A stretch of DNA of 64,000 nt from an uncultured Acetatifactor sp. (lineage in GTDB: Bacteria; Bacillota; Clostridia; Lachnospirales; Lachnospiraceae): positions 48,257-112,256 of the forward strand of contig CAJTSY010000001.1 in the NCBI GenBank assembly GCA_910578995.1, read 5' to 3'. Position 1 is the stretch's first letter; every line of letters begins with the position of its first letter. The notes below the pieces were generated by a model. It worked only from the letters and a program-made list of their open reading frames with translations, made no database searches and had not been told where the DNA came from. The position numbers and the translations under genes are program-made. Positions 1 to 8,287 of this stretch are shown here, one piece after another.

Positions 1-738
1 AACCCCGTCGATGCCGACTTTCTCGTCAAATTCCTTTGCCACGTTCACGGCATCCTGGCCGGTCATGGCATCCACCACCAACAGGGTCTGATGGACGGAA
101 ACCGAGCTCTTGATCTCCTGCAGCTCCTCCATCATCTCTTCGTCTATATGCAGACGGCCCGCCGTATCCAGGATTACTACATTATGGCCGTTCTTCTCCG
201 CATGGCGGATGGCTTCCGCGGCGATCTCGGGGGGCCGGTGGTCCGTCCCCATGGAAAATACATCCACTTCCTGCTTCCTGCCGTTGATCTGCAGCTGCTC
301 TATGGCGGCAGGCCTGTAGATATCGCACGCCACAAGCAGAGATTTCTTGCCTTTCTGCTTCAGCTTTCCGGCGATCTTGGCCGTGGCCGTGGTCTTGCCG
401 GCGCCCTGGAGACCTGCCATCATGATCACGGTGATGGACTTGCCGGGCTGCATGGCGATCTCCGTGGTCTCGCTGCCCATAAGGCGGATCATCTCTTCGT
501 TTACGATCTTTATCACCATCTGGCCGGGATTCAGGCCGTTCATCACATCCTGGCCGATGGCGCGCTCCTCCACTGCCTTGACGAACTGCTTTACCACCCG
601 GAAGTTCACGTCGGCCTCAAGCAGGGCCATCCGCACTTCCTTCATGGCAGCTTTCACGTCGTTCTCGGTCAAGCGGCCCTTGCTTCTTAAATTTTTGAAT
701 ACGTTCTGCAGTTTGTCTGTTAAACTTTCAAATGCCAC
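1..738 (-). CDS. ffh: Signal recognition particle GTPase Ffh (C-terminal part beyond window edge)
   Basis: GTPase subunit of the signal recognition particle; it binds 4.5S RNA and hydrophobic signal sequences and docks on FtsY to deliver nascent proteins to the membrane. About 246 N-terminal residues are visible: the helical N domain (1-90), the G1 loop GLQGAGKTT (109-117), and DTAGR (191-195). The rest of the G domain and the methionine-rich M domain lie beyond position 1. The start is a GTG at 738, preceded by AAGGAG; no ATG fits. It follows ylxM by 64 bp and should share its promoter. Assignment is secure; the truncation is only the window edge. Confidence 0.97.
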   Translation of the reverse strand, partial: MAFESLTDKLQNVFKNLRSKGRLTENDVKAAMKEVRMALLEADVNFRVVKQFVKAVEERAIGQDVMNGLNPGQMVIKIVNEEMIRLMGSETTEIAMQPGKSITVIMMAGLQGAGKTTATAKIAGKLKQKGKKSLLVACDIYRPAAIEQLQINGRKQEVDVFSMGTDHRPPEIAAEAIRHAEKNGHNVVILDTAGRLHIDEEMMEELQEIKSSVSVHQTLLVVDAMTGQDAVNVAKEFDEKVGIDGV

Positions 739-802
739 CTGTCACTCCTTATCACGGTTCCCATAGGCTGCCCCGGCATGCGGCAGTGTCATGGGAGCAA
801 TA

Positions 803-1159
803 TCACAGTTCCTCCAGAAGCCCTCTGGCCAACTCCCTGATCTCCCCAAGCTTTGCCTGCATGTCTGAGATGTCGCCCTCCCTGTCCACCGCATAGGTCA
901 GCCCCTCGATTTCGGCCACCCTCCTGCGGGCCCTGTCAAAACGTTCCACAAGATGAAGCTTGCTTTCATAATCCTGCAGGATACGGTCACACCGCCTGAT
1001 CAGGTCATGCACGCCCTGCCTGCTGATCCCCCGCTCCTGGGCTATCTCTCCCAGAGACAGATCCTCATACACTGCATCCCTGTAGACGCTGCGCTGGTGC
1101 TCTGTCAAAAGTTCCCCGTAAAAATCAAAAAGCATTGTCTGTTCATAAATTCTGTCCAT
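803..1159 (-). CDS. ylxM: YlxM/p13-family HTH protein
   Basis: Small helix-turn-helix protein of the YlxM (UPF0122) family, about 118 residues, which accompanies ffh in Firmicutes and Mollicutes and is linked to SRP function or expression. It has the family opening (MDRIYEQTMLFDFYGELLT) and a sigma-70-region-4-like HTH at about residues 36-60 (LSLGEIAQERGISRQGV). I start at the ATG at 1159; upstream in-frame codons run back into the promoter. It lies just upstream of ffh as in most Firmicutes, but here ftsY is not its upstream neighbour. Confidence 0.93.
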   Translation of the reverse strand: MDRIYEQTMLFDFYGELLTEHQRSVYRDAVYEDLSLGEIAQERGISRQGVHDLIRRCDRILQDYESKLHLVERFDRARRRVAEIEGLTYAVDREGDISDMQAKLGEIRELARGLLEEL

Positions 1160-1178
1160 AACTTTTTTAACCCTATGT

Positions 1179-1207
1179 ATCTTACTACAGAAATCAGGAG
1201 GTGTCAA
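1179..1207 (-). promoter_or_regulatory. SigA-type promoter for ylxM-ffh
   Basis: On the minus strand TTGACA (1202-1207), a 17-bp spacer and TAAGAT (1179-1184) match the vegetative consensus, 20 bp before the ylxM start. It would let ylxM-ffh be transcribed independently of the accessory genes that separate it from ftsY. Confidence 0.75.
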
Positions 1208-2012
1208 GTATTTTTTCTTGTCAAACTAATGTTTGTGTATGTAAAAACATCCGTATTATCATCAAGATTCATCGCAGTAGAAAATGTGTGTCCAATCTGC
1301 ACTGAATATACCGTCCCTTTGGCATCAGCTGTGCCAGGTACCTGTCCTCTATTCAGGCAAAAATCGAACCGCTCCCTGCGGCCGTCTTTACTGGTGACTA
1401 ACAGGTCTGCCATGTGGCGGTAAATATCCCGGATGGGAGATAGGAGCTTTGTATGAAGCCGTTTCTCCATTCTCTGGCGGACTTTCCGCATTTCATCCAA
1501 TTTTTTTGCAGGGAACAGCCAATGTAAAAAGGAGACATTTCCTCTGTCATCCGGGATTGGTGCAGCTTCCACCAGTCCCACAAGACCTTATCCAGCACAT
1601 GATGGATAATAAAAATATCCCAATAAAAGCAGATCTTCGAGAAATACTGATTGTATGCACTTTTTTAATGACCTCTGATTTCGGTTTTTTATCCTTCTCT
1701 CTGTTGAAACCCCCTCGCCAAAGGTAAGCATATTGGGATATTCTTTCAGATATGCCTGTTCCTCCACGCCGGGATTTGCATTCACATAAAGCCAGAACTG
1801 GATGTCGTAGAGCCGGTAGGAGTCCTCGTCCGCATGGAGCGCAAAATACCCCTTGTCTTCCACAATCCGAACAGCCAACTCCCGGATCAGCTGCTCCGCT
1901 GCCCCCCGGGGCGCCGCTTTTCCGGCACAGCTGCGCCAACAGCGGAGAAAAGAGCGCGTTCCTCACCATTTCCAACGCCTCCGCCTTCTCCTTCTCCGTA
2001 AAGAAGCCTTAA
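1208..2012 (-). pseudogene. Decayed coding remnants, family not recognised
   Basis: About 0.8 kb of protein-like sequence on the minus strand split over several frames. One stretch (about 1925-2010) reads GFFTEKEKAEALEMV..., then shifts frame at a C-rich run near 1903-1912 (plus strand ccccccgggg) and continues as ...ALHADEDSYRLYDIQFWLYVN to about 1690 before losing sense. A second stretch (about 1290-1581) reads ...LHWLFPAKKLDEMRKVR in another frame. No frame has a convincing start, RBS and full length. I do not recognise the family. It may be one gene with several frameshifts or two adjoining remnants. Positions 2013-2157 hold nothing I can identify. Confidence 0.5.
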
Positions 2013-2157
2013 CGCACTCCTGTCTCTCCAATCTGCTATCCTTCATTATTTTAGCATGTTTACGCAGTTTTTTCCAGCCTATGTTCAGCTTAGGCTCAAC
2101 TGTTACTCCAAGGCAGATATGAATGCTTTCCTGCCTGCAAACAGATTCTTCCCAGTT

Positions 2158-4437
2158 CTACAGCATCGCCGTCCAGGCATACAGGGGATAGAGGGAGAAT
2201 TTCCCGGCGAAGGAAAATCCCATCATGTCCAGTAAAGGCGGAACCACCAGAAGCAGTACTGCCGCAAAACAGGTACGGACCGTATTTTTCTGCCATAGGG
2301 AAATCAGCGCCACCGCCAGGGCGGCCAGGGCCAGCGTCAGGGCCTGGGAGAGAACCATCAGACCAAGAAAGCACCATATAGGCATGGAAACGGGCACATT
2401 GCCGCAGCAGGGGATATCTTGTATGGAAAATGCAAAGCCTCCCAGATGAAAGACCCTGCCCACTGCCGCCGCTCTGGCAATAAAAGGAACCAGGGCAAGC
2501 GCTGCCCCGCCGGCCATACAGAGGCAGACTCTGTTGCCCAGGAGCGCCTTTTTTCCTCCCAGGGTGGTCCCCAGCAGGTTCCAGGATGCAGTGCGCTCTT
2601 CCATTGCGGTTATATTGCCAAATGCCAACACCACCCCCAGGGAAAGCAGCAACAGATCAATGCGGAAGACATCGGCGCGCCTTCCCAATAGATAAAGGTA
2701 ACCCGTGTCATAGACAAAACAGCCCCCAGTTTCCCTTATTCTTTCATACTGCTGCAGCGCCCTGGAAAAGAAGGGATAAAAAGCCGTCACGGCGTACCAC
2801 CGGGATTTCAGGTTTTCGGCGGCAGTCTCCCCGATCTCCCCGGCGGCGGCCCTTTCGTCAATCAAGGCGATCTGGTCAAAAGCCTCCTGGTACCTGGCCT
2901 GTTCTGAGAGGATCAGTCTTTCCTTCTCTTCCGTCAGTTCCCCTTCCAGACGGCACATAATGTCCTGATAGTACTGCTCCCCCACAGAAGGGTTATAGGA
3001 ATGGTTCCATGCGCGGAACCCCGTGAAGCCGGCAAAAAGGATCAAAGGCAGAAGGGCATGGCCTGCGACCAGGATCCTGTAGGCCTCGTGGCGGAGCAGG
3101 CAGGCATGGGGACGGAAGGAAAACAGGCTCCGGTTCCGCCCGTCTTTCAGCCCCAGATGGGTCCCCCTTGCAAAGAGGAACACGCTCCCCCCCACACCTG
3201 CCGCCATAAGGAGCAGGAAAAACATCCAGGAAGAGGCTGTCCGGGAGACGGGATACCCCAACAGATCAAAGTTCAGATAAGCCCCGTAGAGCAGTTCCGT
3301 CCGCATAAGTCCCGCCAGGTTCAGATATTTGAAGATACTTCCCCTGGAGGCGGCAGGAACGGCGGTATAAAGCAGGAAACTGACGCCCCACAGAAGGATT
3401 CCCCCGGCATAGGGGGCATACAAATGTTCCGCCCGTATGCAGAAGGCCGTCAGCAGGCTTCCGAACCCAAACATTACAAGCCCCCTGGTAATAATGGACA
3501 GCAGGATATACTGCAGAATGCTGATCCGCAGACTGCTCTCCGTGCAGGAGGCCAGGGACTGCAGGGGAGCGTCCAGATCCCCCAGTCCGGCAGCGGATCC
3601 GAAGAAGGCAAAGTTTGCGCCATACAGCAGAAAAGCCATAACCATACAATGGATCAAAAGCGCCGTCAATTTGCAGAGGATGGAGCGCACAATGCCGTGT
3701 TTTGTTCCCCTGGTGATGAAAAACAGCCCTTTCCCCTTTTCCTCCAGGATCAGGTATCCTGAAAAGAGGAATACAGAAAGAAGCAGAAACAGATCCGTCC
3801 AGGAATTCTCCAGGGAACGGACCACCGCCAGATCCGGCATCCAGGATATTCCTTCGGCTGTAAGCCCCGCATAGTCAGACACGCTTTTCCGGATGTTTCT
3901 GGACGAAAAACTGTCTTTCTTCCCTCCGCCGAAAACGGAGATACTGCCAAGGGTGGACCGGGTCTCCCGGACGGACTCCAGGTAATCACTATATCCCGCC
4001 ACCTTCTGCCACTGTCCGAACAGCTCTTCCGTCAGCCTTTCCTCCCTCTCGAAGGAATCCGTCAGTTTCAGGTATCCCCCGCTTTGGTACAGGCCGTAAT
4101 ACTGTTCAAAGACGCCGGGCCTGGATTCCATGGTCTGTCTGGCCAGTTCCTCTCCCATCTCTCCCCCGCCCCTGCGCACCATGAGGACTTCCTGCACCAA
4201 ACAGACACCCTCCATGGTTTCTTTCATTCCGGTGACCAGGGATGCCTTTTCCGCTTCCGTCATCCCCTCTATTTCCTCCTGGAAGGCCCTATAGGAAGAG
4301 AGGCTGTACGAGCTTTCGTCCGGCAGGCCGGAGAACCATGCCAAAAAAAGATTCAGTGACAACAGCACAAGGAGGGATACCAGAAAGCTCCTTCTGCCCC
4401 ATATTTTTCCCAGTTCAAAGCCTGTCAGCCGGATCAT
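2158..4437 (-). CDS. Fused (two-module) ABC-2-type transporter permease
   Basis: Membrane component of an ABC transporter, about 759 residues. Two similar halves are visible. Each opens with a short cytoplasmic stretch and a TM helix (about 15-40 and 455-475), followed by a large charged extracytoplasmic helical domain and several TM helices. The post-ectodomain segments (LFLLLSVFLFSGYLILEE; LLLLSLGVVLAFGNITAMEE) look alike. This suggests tandem duplication and fusion of a single ABC-2 permease. I start at ATG 4437 (MIRLTGFELGKIWGRR), which overlaps the end of the ATPase gene by 23 bp, pointing to coupled translation. The substrate is unknown; an exported peptide or lipid is plausible, given the linked kinase and lipoprotein. 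Confidence 0.8.
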   Translation of the reverse strand: MIRLTGFELGKIWGRRSFLVSLLVLLSLNLFLAWFSGLPDESSYSLSSYRAFQEEIEGMTEAEKASLVTGMKETMEGVCLVQEVLMVRRGGGEMGEELARQTMESRPGVFEQYYGLYQSGGYLKLTDSFEREERLTEELFGQWQKVAGYSDYLESVRETRSTLGSISVFGGGKKDSFSSRNIRKSVSDYAGLTAEGISWMPDLAVVRSLENSWTDLFLLLSVFLFSGYLILEEKGKGLFFITRGTKHGIVRSILCKLTALLIHCMVMAFLLYGANFAFFGSAAGLGDLDAPLQSLASCTESSLRISILQYILLSIITRGLVMFGFGSLLTAFCIRAEHLYAPYAGGILLWGVSFLLYTAVPAASRGSIFKYLNLAGLMRTELLYGAYLNFDLLGYPVSRTASSWMFFLLLMAAGVGGSVFLFARGTHLGLKDGRNRSLFSFRPHACLLRHEAYRILVAGHALLPLILFAGFTGFRAWNHSYNPSVGEQYYQDIMCRLEGELTEEKERLILSEQARYQEAFDQIALIDERAAAGEIGETAAENLKSRWYAVTAFYPFFSRALQQYERIRETGGCFVYDTGYLYLLGRRADVFRIDLLLLSLGVVLAFGNITAMEERTASWNLLGTTLGGKKALLGNRVCLCMAGGAALALVPFIARAAAVGRVFHLGGFAFSIQDIPCCGNVPVSMPIWCFLGLMVLSQALTLALAALAVALISLWQKNTVRTCFAAVLLLVVPPLLDMMGFSFAGKFSLYPLYAWTAML

Positions 4438-5164
4438 GCTCTTCCTCCTCCCCGAAAACCTGCAGATACACTTCCTCCAGCCCCCCGGACACACCGTATC
4501 TGCCGCAGAGTCCCTCCACTGAATTCCGGTCCACCACCCTTCCGGATTTCAGCAGAATAATTTCCTTCGCAATAGGTTCGATATCTGAAACCACATGGGT
4601 GGACACCAGGATGATCCTCTGGCCGGAGAGGGCCCGGATCCGTTCCCGGATGCGCACCCTCTCCTTGGGATCCAGACCCGCGGTAGGCTCGTCCAACACC
4701 ATCAGCCTCGGAGCCCCCAGCATGGCCTGGGCGATAAGGAGCCGCTGTTTCATGCCTCCTGAGTAGGTACGGATAAAACGTTTCTTCACATTCGTCAGAT
4801 TGACAAAATCCAGAACCCGCTCTATCTCGCCGGACTGTTTCCCCCTGGGGATTCCCTTCAGGGCCGCCATGTAGGACAGGAAGCGGATCCCCGTGAAATT
4901 GTCATACAGCCCCTGCTGCTGGGGCGCATACCCAAGAAGGCTTCTGTAGGATGCGCCAAGGGCTCCGATCTCGGTTCCCTCCCAGGTAATCTGCCCTGCC
5001 GTGGGCTTCAGGCTTCCCGTGATCAGGTTCATCATGGTGGACTTGCCCGCGCCGTTGGGGCCGAGCAGGCCGTAGATGCCCGGCTCCAGGCGCAGGCTTA
5101 CCTGGTCCAGGGCCGGTTTGTCTTTATAGAATTTGGTAACCCTGCTAAGCTCCAACATGCTCAT
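4415..5164 (-). CDS. ABC transporter ATP-binding protein
   Basis: Cytoplasmic ATPase of the adjacent permease, 249 residues. Walker A GPNGAGKS (35-42), Q-loop PQQQG (81-85), signature YSGGMKQR (134-141), Walker B LMVLDEP (154-160) and H-loop histidine 190 are all present, so it should be active. The family is the DrrA/CcmA-like class used by ABC-2 exporters. Its ATG overlaps the stop of the lipoprotein gene (ATGA-type junction at 5161-5164), and its own end overlaps the permease start. These junctions support one polycistronic message. Confidence 0.93.
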   Translation of the reverse strand: MSMLELSRVTKFYKDKPALDQVSLRLEPGIYGLLGPNGAGKSTMMNLITGSLKPTAGQITWEGTEIGALGASYRSLLGYAPQQQGLYDNFTGIRFLSYMAALKGIPRGKQSGEIERVLDFVNLTNVKKRFIRTYSGGMKQRLLIAQAMLGAPRLMVLDEPTAGLDPKERVRIRERIRALSGQRIILVSTHVVSDIEPIAKEIILLKSGRVVDRNSVEGLCGRYGVSGGLEEVYLQVFGEEEEHDPADRL

Positions 5165-6645
5165 ACTCCTTTCCCCACCATGTTTATACGGCGGAAATTG
5201 TCCCGTCCCGCAACCAGGTCTTCCAGGGAAATCAGGCCGTACTGGTATCTGGTAATATTATAGGAGCCTTCCCCCAGGTACGTGGCTTCGTAATCGTAGA
5301 TTACCAGGACATCCGAACCCACAGTTGCACGGAATTCCAGGCTCCATCCGTTATTTTTGTTCACAAGGCCGCTGTGGCTCACCTCCCCCGTGTCTGTATC
5401 CACAAAATAAAAGGTCTTATCCCAGGAACCATCCTTACAGCAGAGTTTATTTCCCATGGCCTCATAGAGATAAAAATACTGGCCGGGCCGGGACACCAAC
5501 GGATGTTCTTCCCCCGTGTTTACGTCGATCCACCGGATACAGCCGTCCGCAGAGGAGGAGACGTAAAGCCGAGTCCCTTCTGCCAGAGCGGAATTCTCTT
5601 CCCGGTTGCTCATCCGGTACAGGGGATGAAGTTCCATGGAATACCCTTCTTCCATATCCCCCAGGGAAAGGGTGGCATATACCGCTTCCGAATTTTCGTG
5701 CAGTTCCTTATAGGCATCGTCATCAAAGTATTCCTCCCTGGAAAGCTCCCTTCCGTAATCAATACCGGACAGAAGGACAGTGTCCCCTGTGCATCCTATG
5801 ATCTTCCAGGAGACGTTATCCCCGAAATCCAGGGAACAGACCGTACTTTCCTTTTTTTCCACAGGATCCAGAAACAGGAGCCTGCGCTCCGTGGAGCTGA
5901 TGTAAGTGTCCATGCCGTCCCTTTCGGATGTCAGTTTCTTGGCCACCAGGTAAAGCCCTCTCCCGTCGCCCATCACACAGTCCTCCAGACTCAGGGCGGG
6001 GTCGAAGGCATAAACCTTTTCCCTTCCGCTTCCGTCCAGACCGGCCCGGTAGAGGACGCAGGGACTGGTTTCCATTTCAAAATCATCCCCCTCCGCCATG
6101 AAATTCGTCTGCATGGAGCCGTCATCGTCAAAATCCCTGCTCAGAATGTACAGAGAGTCCTGATAGATGAATATCCGCGTACTCATAAACGGAAAGTCGT
6201 CGTACAGAAAAACTGCCTGGCAGTCCGGGGAATTGTGACTACAGCCCGCATTACTGCACAGATAGACTTCCTGGCAGGATCCAAAATCCACGTACATCAG
6301 ATGACAGCCGTAACTTCCGTCGGTCAGCTCTACCATGTCCTCGGTGAGGTAATAGTAGCCATCCTGTGTATGACAGCCGTAACCGTCGGCGGCGGCCAGA
6401 AGTTCCAAACCGCCATTCTGCCCGGCAAAACCGCTCTGTTCTGCCTGTGCGTTCCCTGCCGTCCGGCCGTCACCCTGTTCTCCCCGGGCGTTTCCTGCCA
6501 TCCCGCCGTTTTCCTCCCCGGCCGAAATGCTCCGCACTCCATCTTCCCCCAGGACATCTTCCAATCCGGAACCGGCGGTTTTCCCGCAGGCCCCCAGGAG
6601 AAGGGAAATCCCGGCAATAAGAGAAATAAAACACCTTTTTTTCAT
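5161..6645 (-). CDS. Cys-motif lipoprotein, likely beta-propeller
   Basis: Predicted lipoprotein of 494 residues exported and anchored outside the cytoplasmic membrane. A basic N terminus, hydrophobic core and lipobox LGAC are followed by a low-complexity Gly/Asn/Glu/Gln linker (about 30-75). The rest is beta-rich with repeated tyrosine/aspartate blade-like segments, suggesting a propeller. A cluster reading CSNAGCSHNSPDC (about residues 137-149) may bind metal or form disulfides. Start ATG at 6645 follows AGGAGGT. It sits between the kinase and the ABC genes, so it may present or sense the ligand of the system. I know similar Cys-motif lipoproteins from Clostridia but no assigned function. 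Confidence 0.75.
   Translation of the reverse strand: MKKRCFISLIAGISLLLGACGKTAGSGLEDVLGEDGVRSISAGEENGGMAGNARGEQGDGRTAGNAQAEQSGFAGQNGGLELLAAADGYGCHTQDGYYYLTEDMVELTDGSYGCHLMYVDFGSCQEVYLCSNAGCSHNSPDCQAVFLYDDFPFMSTRIFIYQDSLYILSRDFDDDGSMQTNFMAEGDDFEMETSPCVLYRAGLDGSGREKVYAFDPALSLEDCVMGDGRGLYLVAKKLTSERDGMDTYISSTERRLLFLDPVEKKESTVCSLDFGDNVSWKIIGCTGDTVLLSGIDYGRELSREEYFDDDAYKELHENSEAVYATLSLGDMEEGYSMELHPLYRMSNREENSALAEGTRLYVSSSADGCIRWIDVNTGEEHPLVSRPGQYFYLYEAMGNKLCCKDGSWDKTFYFVDTDTGEVSHSGLVNKNNGWSLEFRATVGSDVLVIYDYEATYLGEGSYNITRYQYGLISLEDLVAGRDNFRRINMVGKGV
6436..6513 (-). repeat. Two 39-bp in-frame tandem repeats in lipoprotein linker
   Basis: Units 6436-6474 and 6475-6513 agree at about 30 of 39 positions. 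They encode two 13-residue copies of an AGNA-x-x-EQ-type motif in the linker that follows the lipid-anchored cysteine. Confidence 0.7.
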
Positions 6646-6739
6646 AAAAAATGACCTCCTTTTCCTGATCCGGTAATATTGCTGTTCTTTCAGCCCGAAT
6701 CCGATAAAGAGATCATAATCTCCAAAAGTCAAAATAGTG

Positions 6740-8287
6740 TCAAACAGCGAGAAAAATTTTCACCCTGGCCCCGCCTGTGGAAATGTTTCCATATTCCAGG
6801 CTGCCTCCGTGCTTTTCCGCAAGCACCCGGCTAATGGCCAGTCCCATCCCAAGGTGGCCGTCCTGTCCGCCCGAAAGAAAATTTTTATGTTTTTTCCATA
6901 GAGCCTGGTCAGGGAAACCACAGCCGTCATCCGCCACCAGAATGCGCAGAGTGGAACCGTTAAGGGAAAAGTCCACGGTAACCTCACTTTCTGCAAAGCG
7001 GAGCGCATTCTCACAGACATTTTCCAGAATCCGATGAAGCACGCTGACATCCACCCTTAGTACGGAATCGTCCGCCTTCTGTACACAAAACCCCGGCTTC
7101 TGCGTACAGGACTCCACCTTCTGCACGCGGGACTCTGCCTCCTGCATGCAGGACTCCGCCTTCTGTATGCAGGACTCCGGATCGGACTCCCGCACCCGCA
7201 GACAGATGCCGGTTCCGGAGGCCATCACCTCCAAATCTTCCCTGATATCGGAAAACAGCTCTGCGGCAGAAACCTCCTCCCTGCTGATCTCCATATCTTC
7301 CAGCTGGTTCAGCCTCCGCACGGATTCCGTGTACTGTTCCAGGCGTTTTGCGGCCAGGCAGAGGTTGCCCACAATACGGCCGGCCTTTTTCCCGTCAAGT
7401 TTTCCGCCGGGAAGGTTGATCTGCAAATATTCCGCGTATCCCTGGATAATGGCGATGGGATTGCGCAGGTCATGGGCGATGGATGCCTGCATCAGCCTGC
7501 GCTGTTCCAGGAGCTTCCACATGGACCGGTTATTCTGGGCCAGTTCCCTGCGCATAAGTTCAAAGGACCGACACAACGCCCCCATTTCATCCCCGCAGTC
7601 ATAGGTGATGGAAAAATCCAGATTCTGCGCCGCGATCTGCTCCGTGGCCTGGGACAGGAGTTCCAGGGGGACCAAAAGGCGCTTGCGGTAGAAATAGAAC
7701 CCGCATGCCAGGATTCCCCCGATGGAGAAAAGAGCAGGAAGGACCACCATGGCGATGCCGCAGAGCCGGTAGGCCAGTTTCCGCTTTGGAGTCAGGGTGT
7801 CGAATCCCCGCTCCAGTTTCTGGACGGAATAGGTGGAATCTGTTACACTTTCGTATGTGGTCTCTCTCACGTTTTCGGAATCCGGGCCGGACTGGCTCTG
7901 TACTTCCTTTTTCAGTTCCCCCGGGCCGGACTGGGTCCGGATTTCAACCTTACCGTCTCCTTCCTCCTCACTTTTTGAAAGAATCGGAAGTCTGGTCTCT
8001 TCTCCAAAAGAAACCAGGGTGGAGGACGTGACGCTTGACCCGTCGGAAAACACCTGCTCCACCGTAAGATAGGCGGCGTTGGGATCCGGCAGAAGGTAGT
8101 GCCGGAAAGCGGTACAACCCCCGACCACCAGGCCGGAGAGAAGCGCCACTCCGCAGAATGTAGTAAAAACCGTCAGCATAAAAAAACTGCGCAGGGACAG
8201 CTCCCTGCCTGCAGTTTTTCCCCGTTTTACTCCAGAGCCTTCCGAAACATTTCCGGAACGTGACCTTTTCTTTCTCAGCGGTTCCAC
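6740..8287 (-). CDS. Two-component sensor histidine kinase with HAMP domain
   Basis: Membrane sensor kinase of 515 residues. TM helices at about 33-58 and 172-200 flank an extracytoplasmic domain of about 110 residues. Then come HAMP (about 200-255), DHp with phospho-acceptor His272 (IAHDLRNP), N-box asparagines at 423 and 427, G1 DDGCGFP (453-459), and G2 GHLGMGLAIS. An unusual run of five Cys/Gln heptads (371-405) is inserted in the ATPase domain just before the N-box. The start is a GTG at 8287, which overlaps the end of the response-regulator gene by 13 bp. It should phosphorylate that regulator and control the downstream lipoprotein-ABC genes. Confidence 0.93.
   Translation of the reverse strand: MEPLRKKRSRSGNVSEGSGVKRGKTAGRELSLRSFFMLTVFTTFCGVALLSGLVVGGCTAFRHYLLPDPNAAYLTVEQVFSDGSSVTSSTLVSFGEETRLPILSKSEEEGDGKVEIRTQSGPGELKKEVQSQSGPDSENVRETTYESVTDSTYSVQKLERGFDTLTPKRKLAYRLCGIAMVVLPALFSIGGILACGFYFYRKRLLVPLELLSQATEQIAAQNLDFSITYDCGDEMGALCRSFELMRRELAQNNRSMWKLLEQRRLMQASIAHDLRNPIAIIQGYAEYLQINLPGGKLDGKKAGRIVGNLCLAAKRLEQYTESVRRLNQLEDMEISREEVSAAELFSDIREDLEVMASGTGICLRVRESDPESCIQKAESCMQEAESRVQKVESCTQKPGFCVQKADDSVLRVDVSVLHRILENVCENALRFAESEVTVDFSLNGSTLRILVADDGCGFPDQALWKKHKNFLSGGQDGHLGMGLAISRVLAEKHGGSLEYGNISTGGARVKIFLAV
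7074..7178 (-). repeat. Five 21-bp in-frame repeats inside the kinase ATPase domain
   Basis: Five consecutive 21-bp units (7074-7094, 7095-7115, 7116-7136, 7137-7157, 7158-7178) of the plus-strand type gccttctgtatgcaggactc(c). On the minus strand each encodes a heptad close to ESC-x-QKA. A sixth, more diverged unit may follow on the protein level (ADDSVLR). The period is a multiple of three, so a change in copy number would leave the frame intact. Confidence 0.9.
7882..7959 (-). repeat. Two 39-bp in-frame repeats in the kinase sensor domain
   Basis: The sequence ccgggccggactgg recurs exactly 39 bp apart (7882 and 7921). The repeats encode two 13-residue segments each containing QSGP in the extracytoplasmic part of the histidine kinase (about residues 115-140). 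Confidence 0.65.

Noticed and set aside
1204..2012. Insertion sequence or transposase
   Set aside because: No DDE or HUH motif, no terminal inverted repeats and no target duplication could be seen; kept only as unrecognised debris.
7074..7178. Possible small CRISPR array
   Set aside because: Units are contiguous, with no spacers, in frame within a kinase gene, and no cas genes are present.
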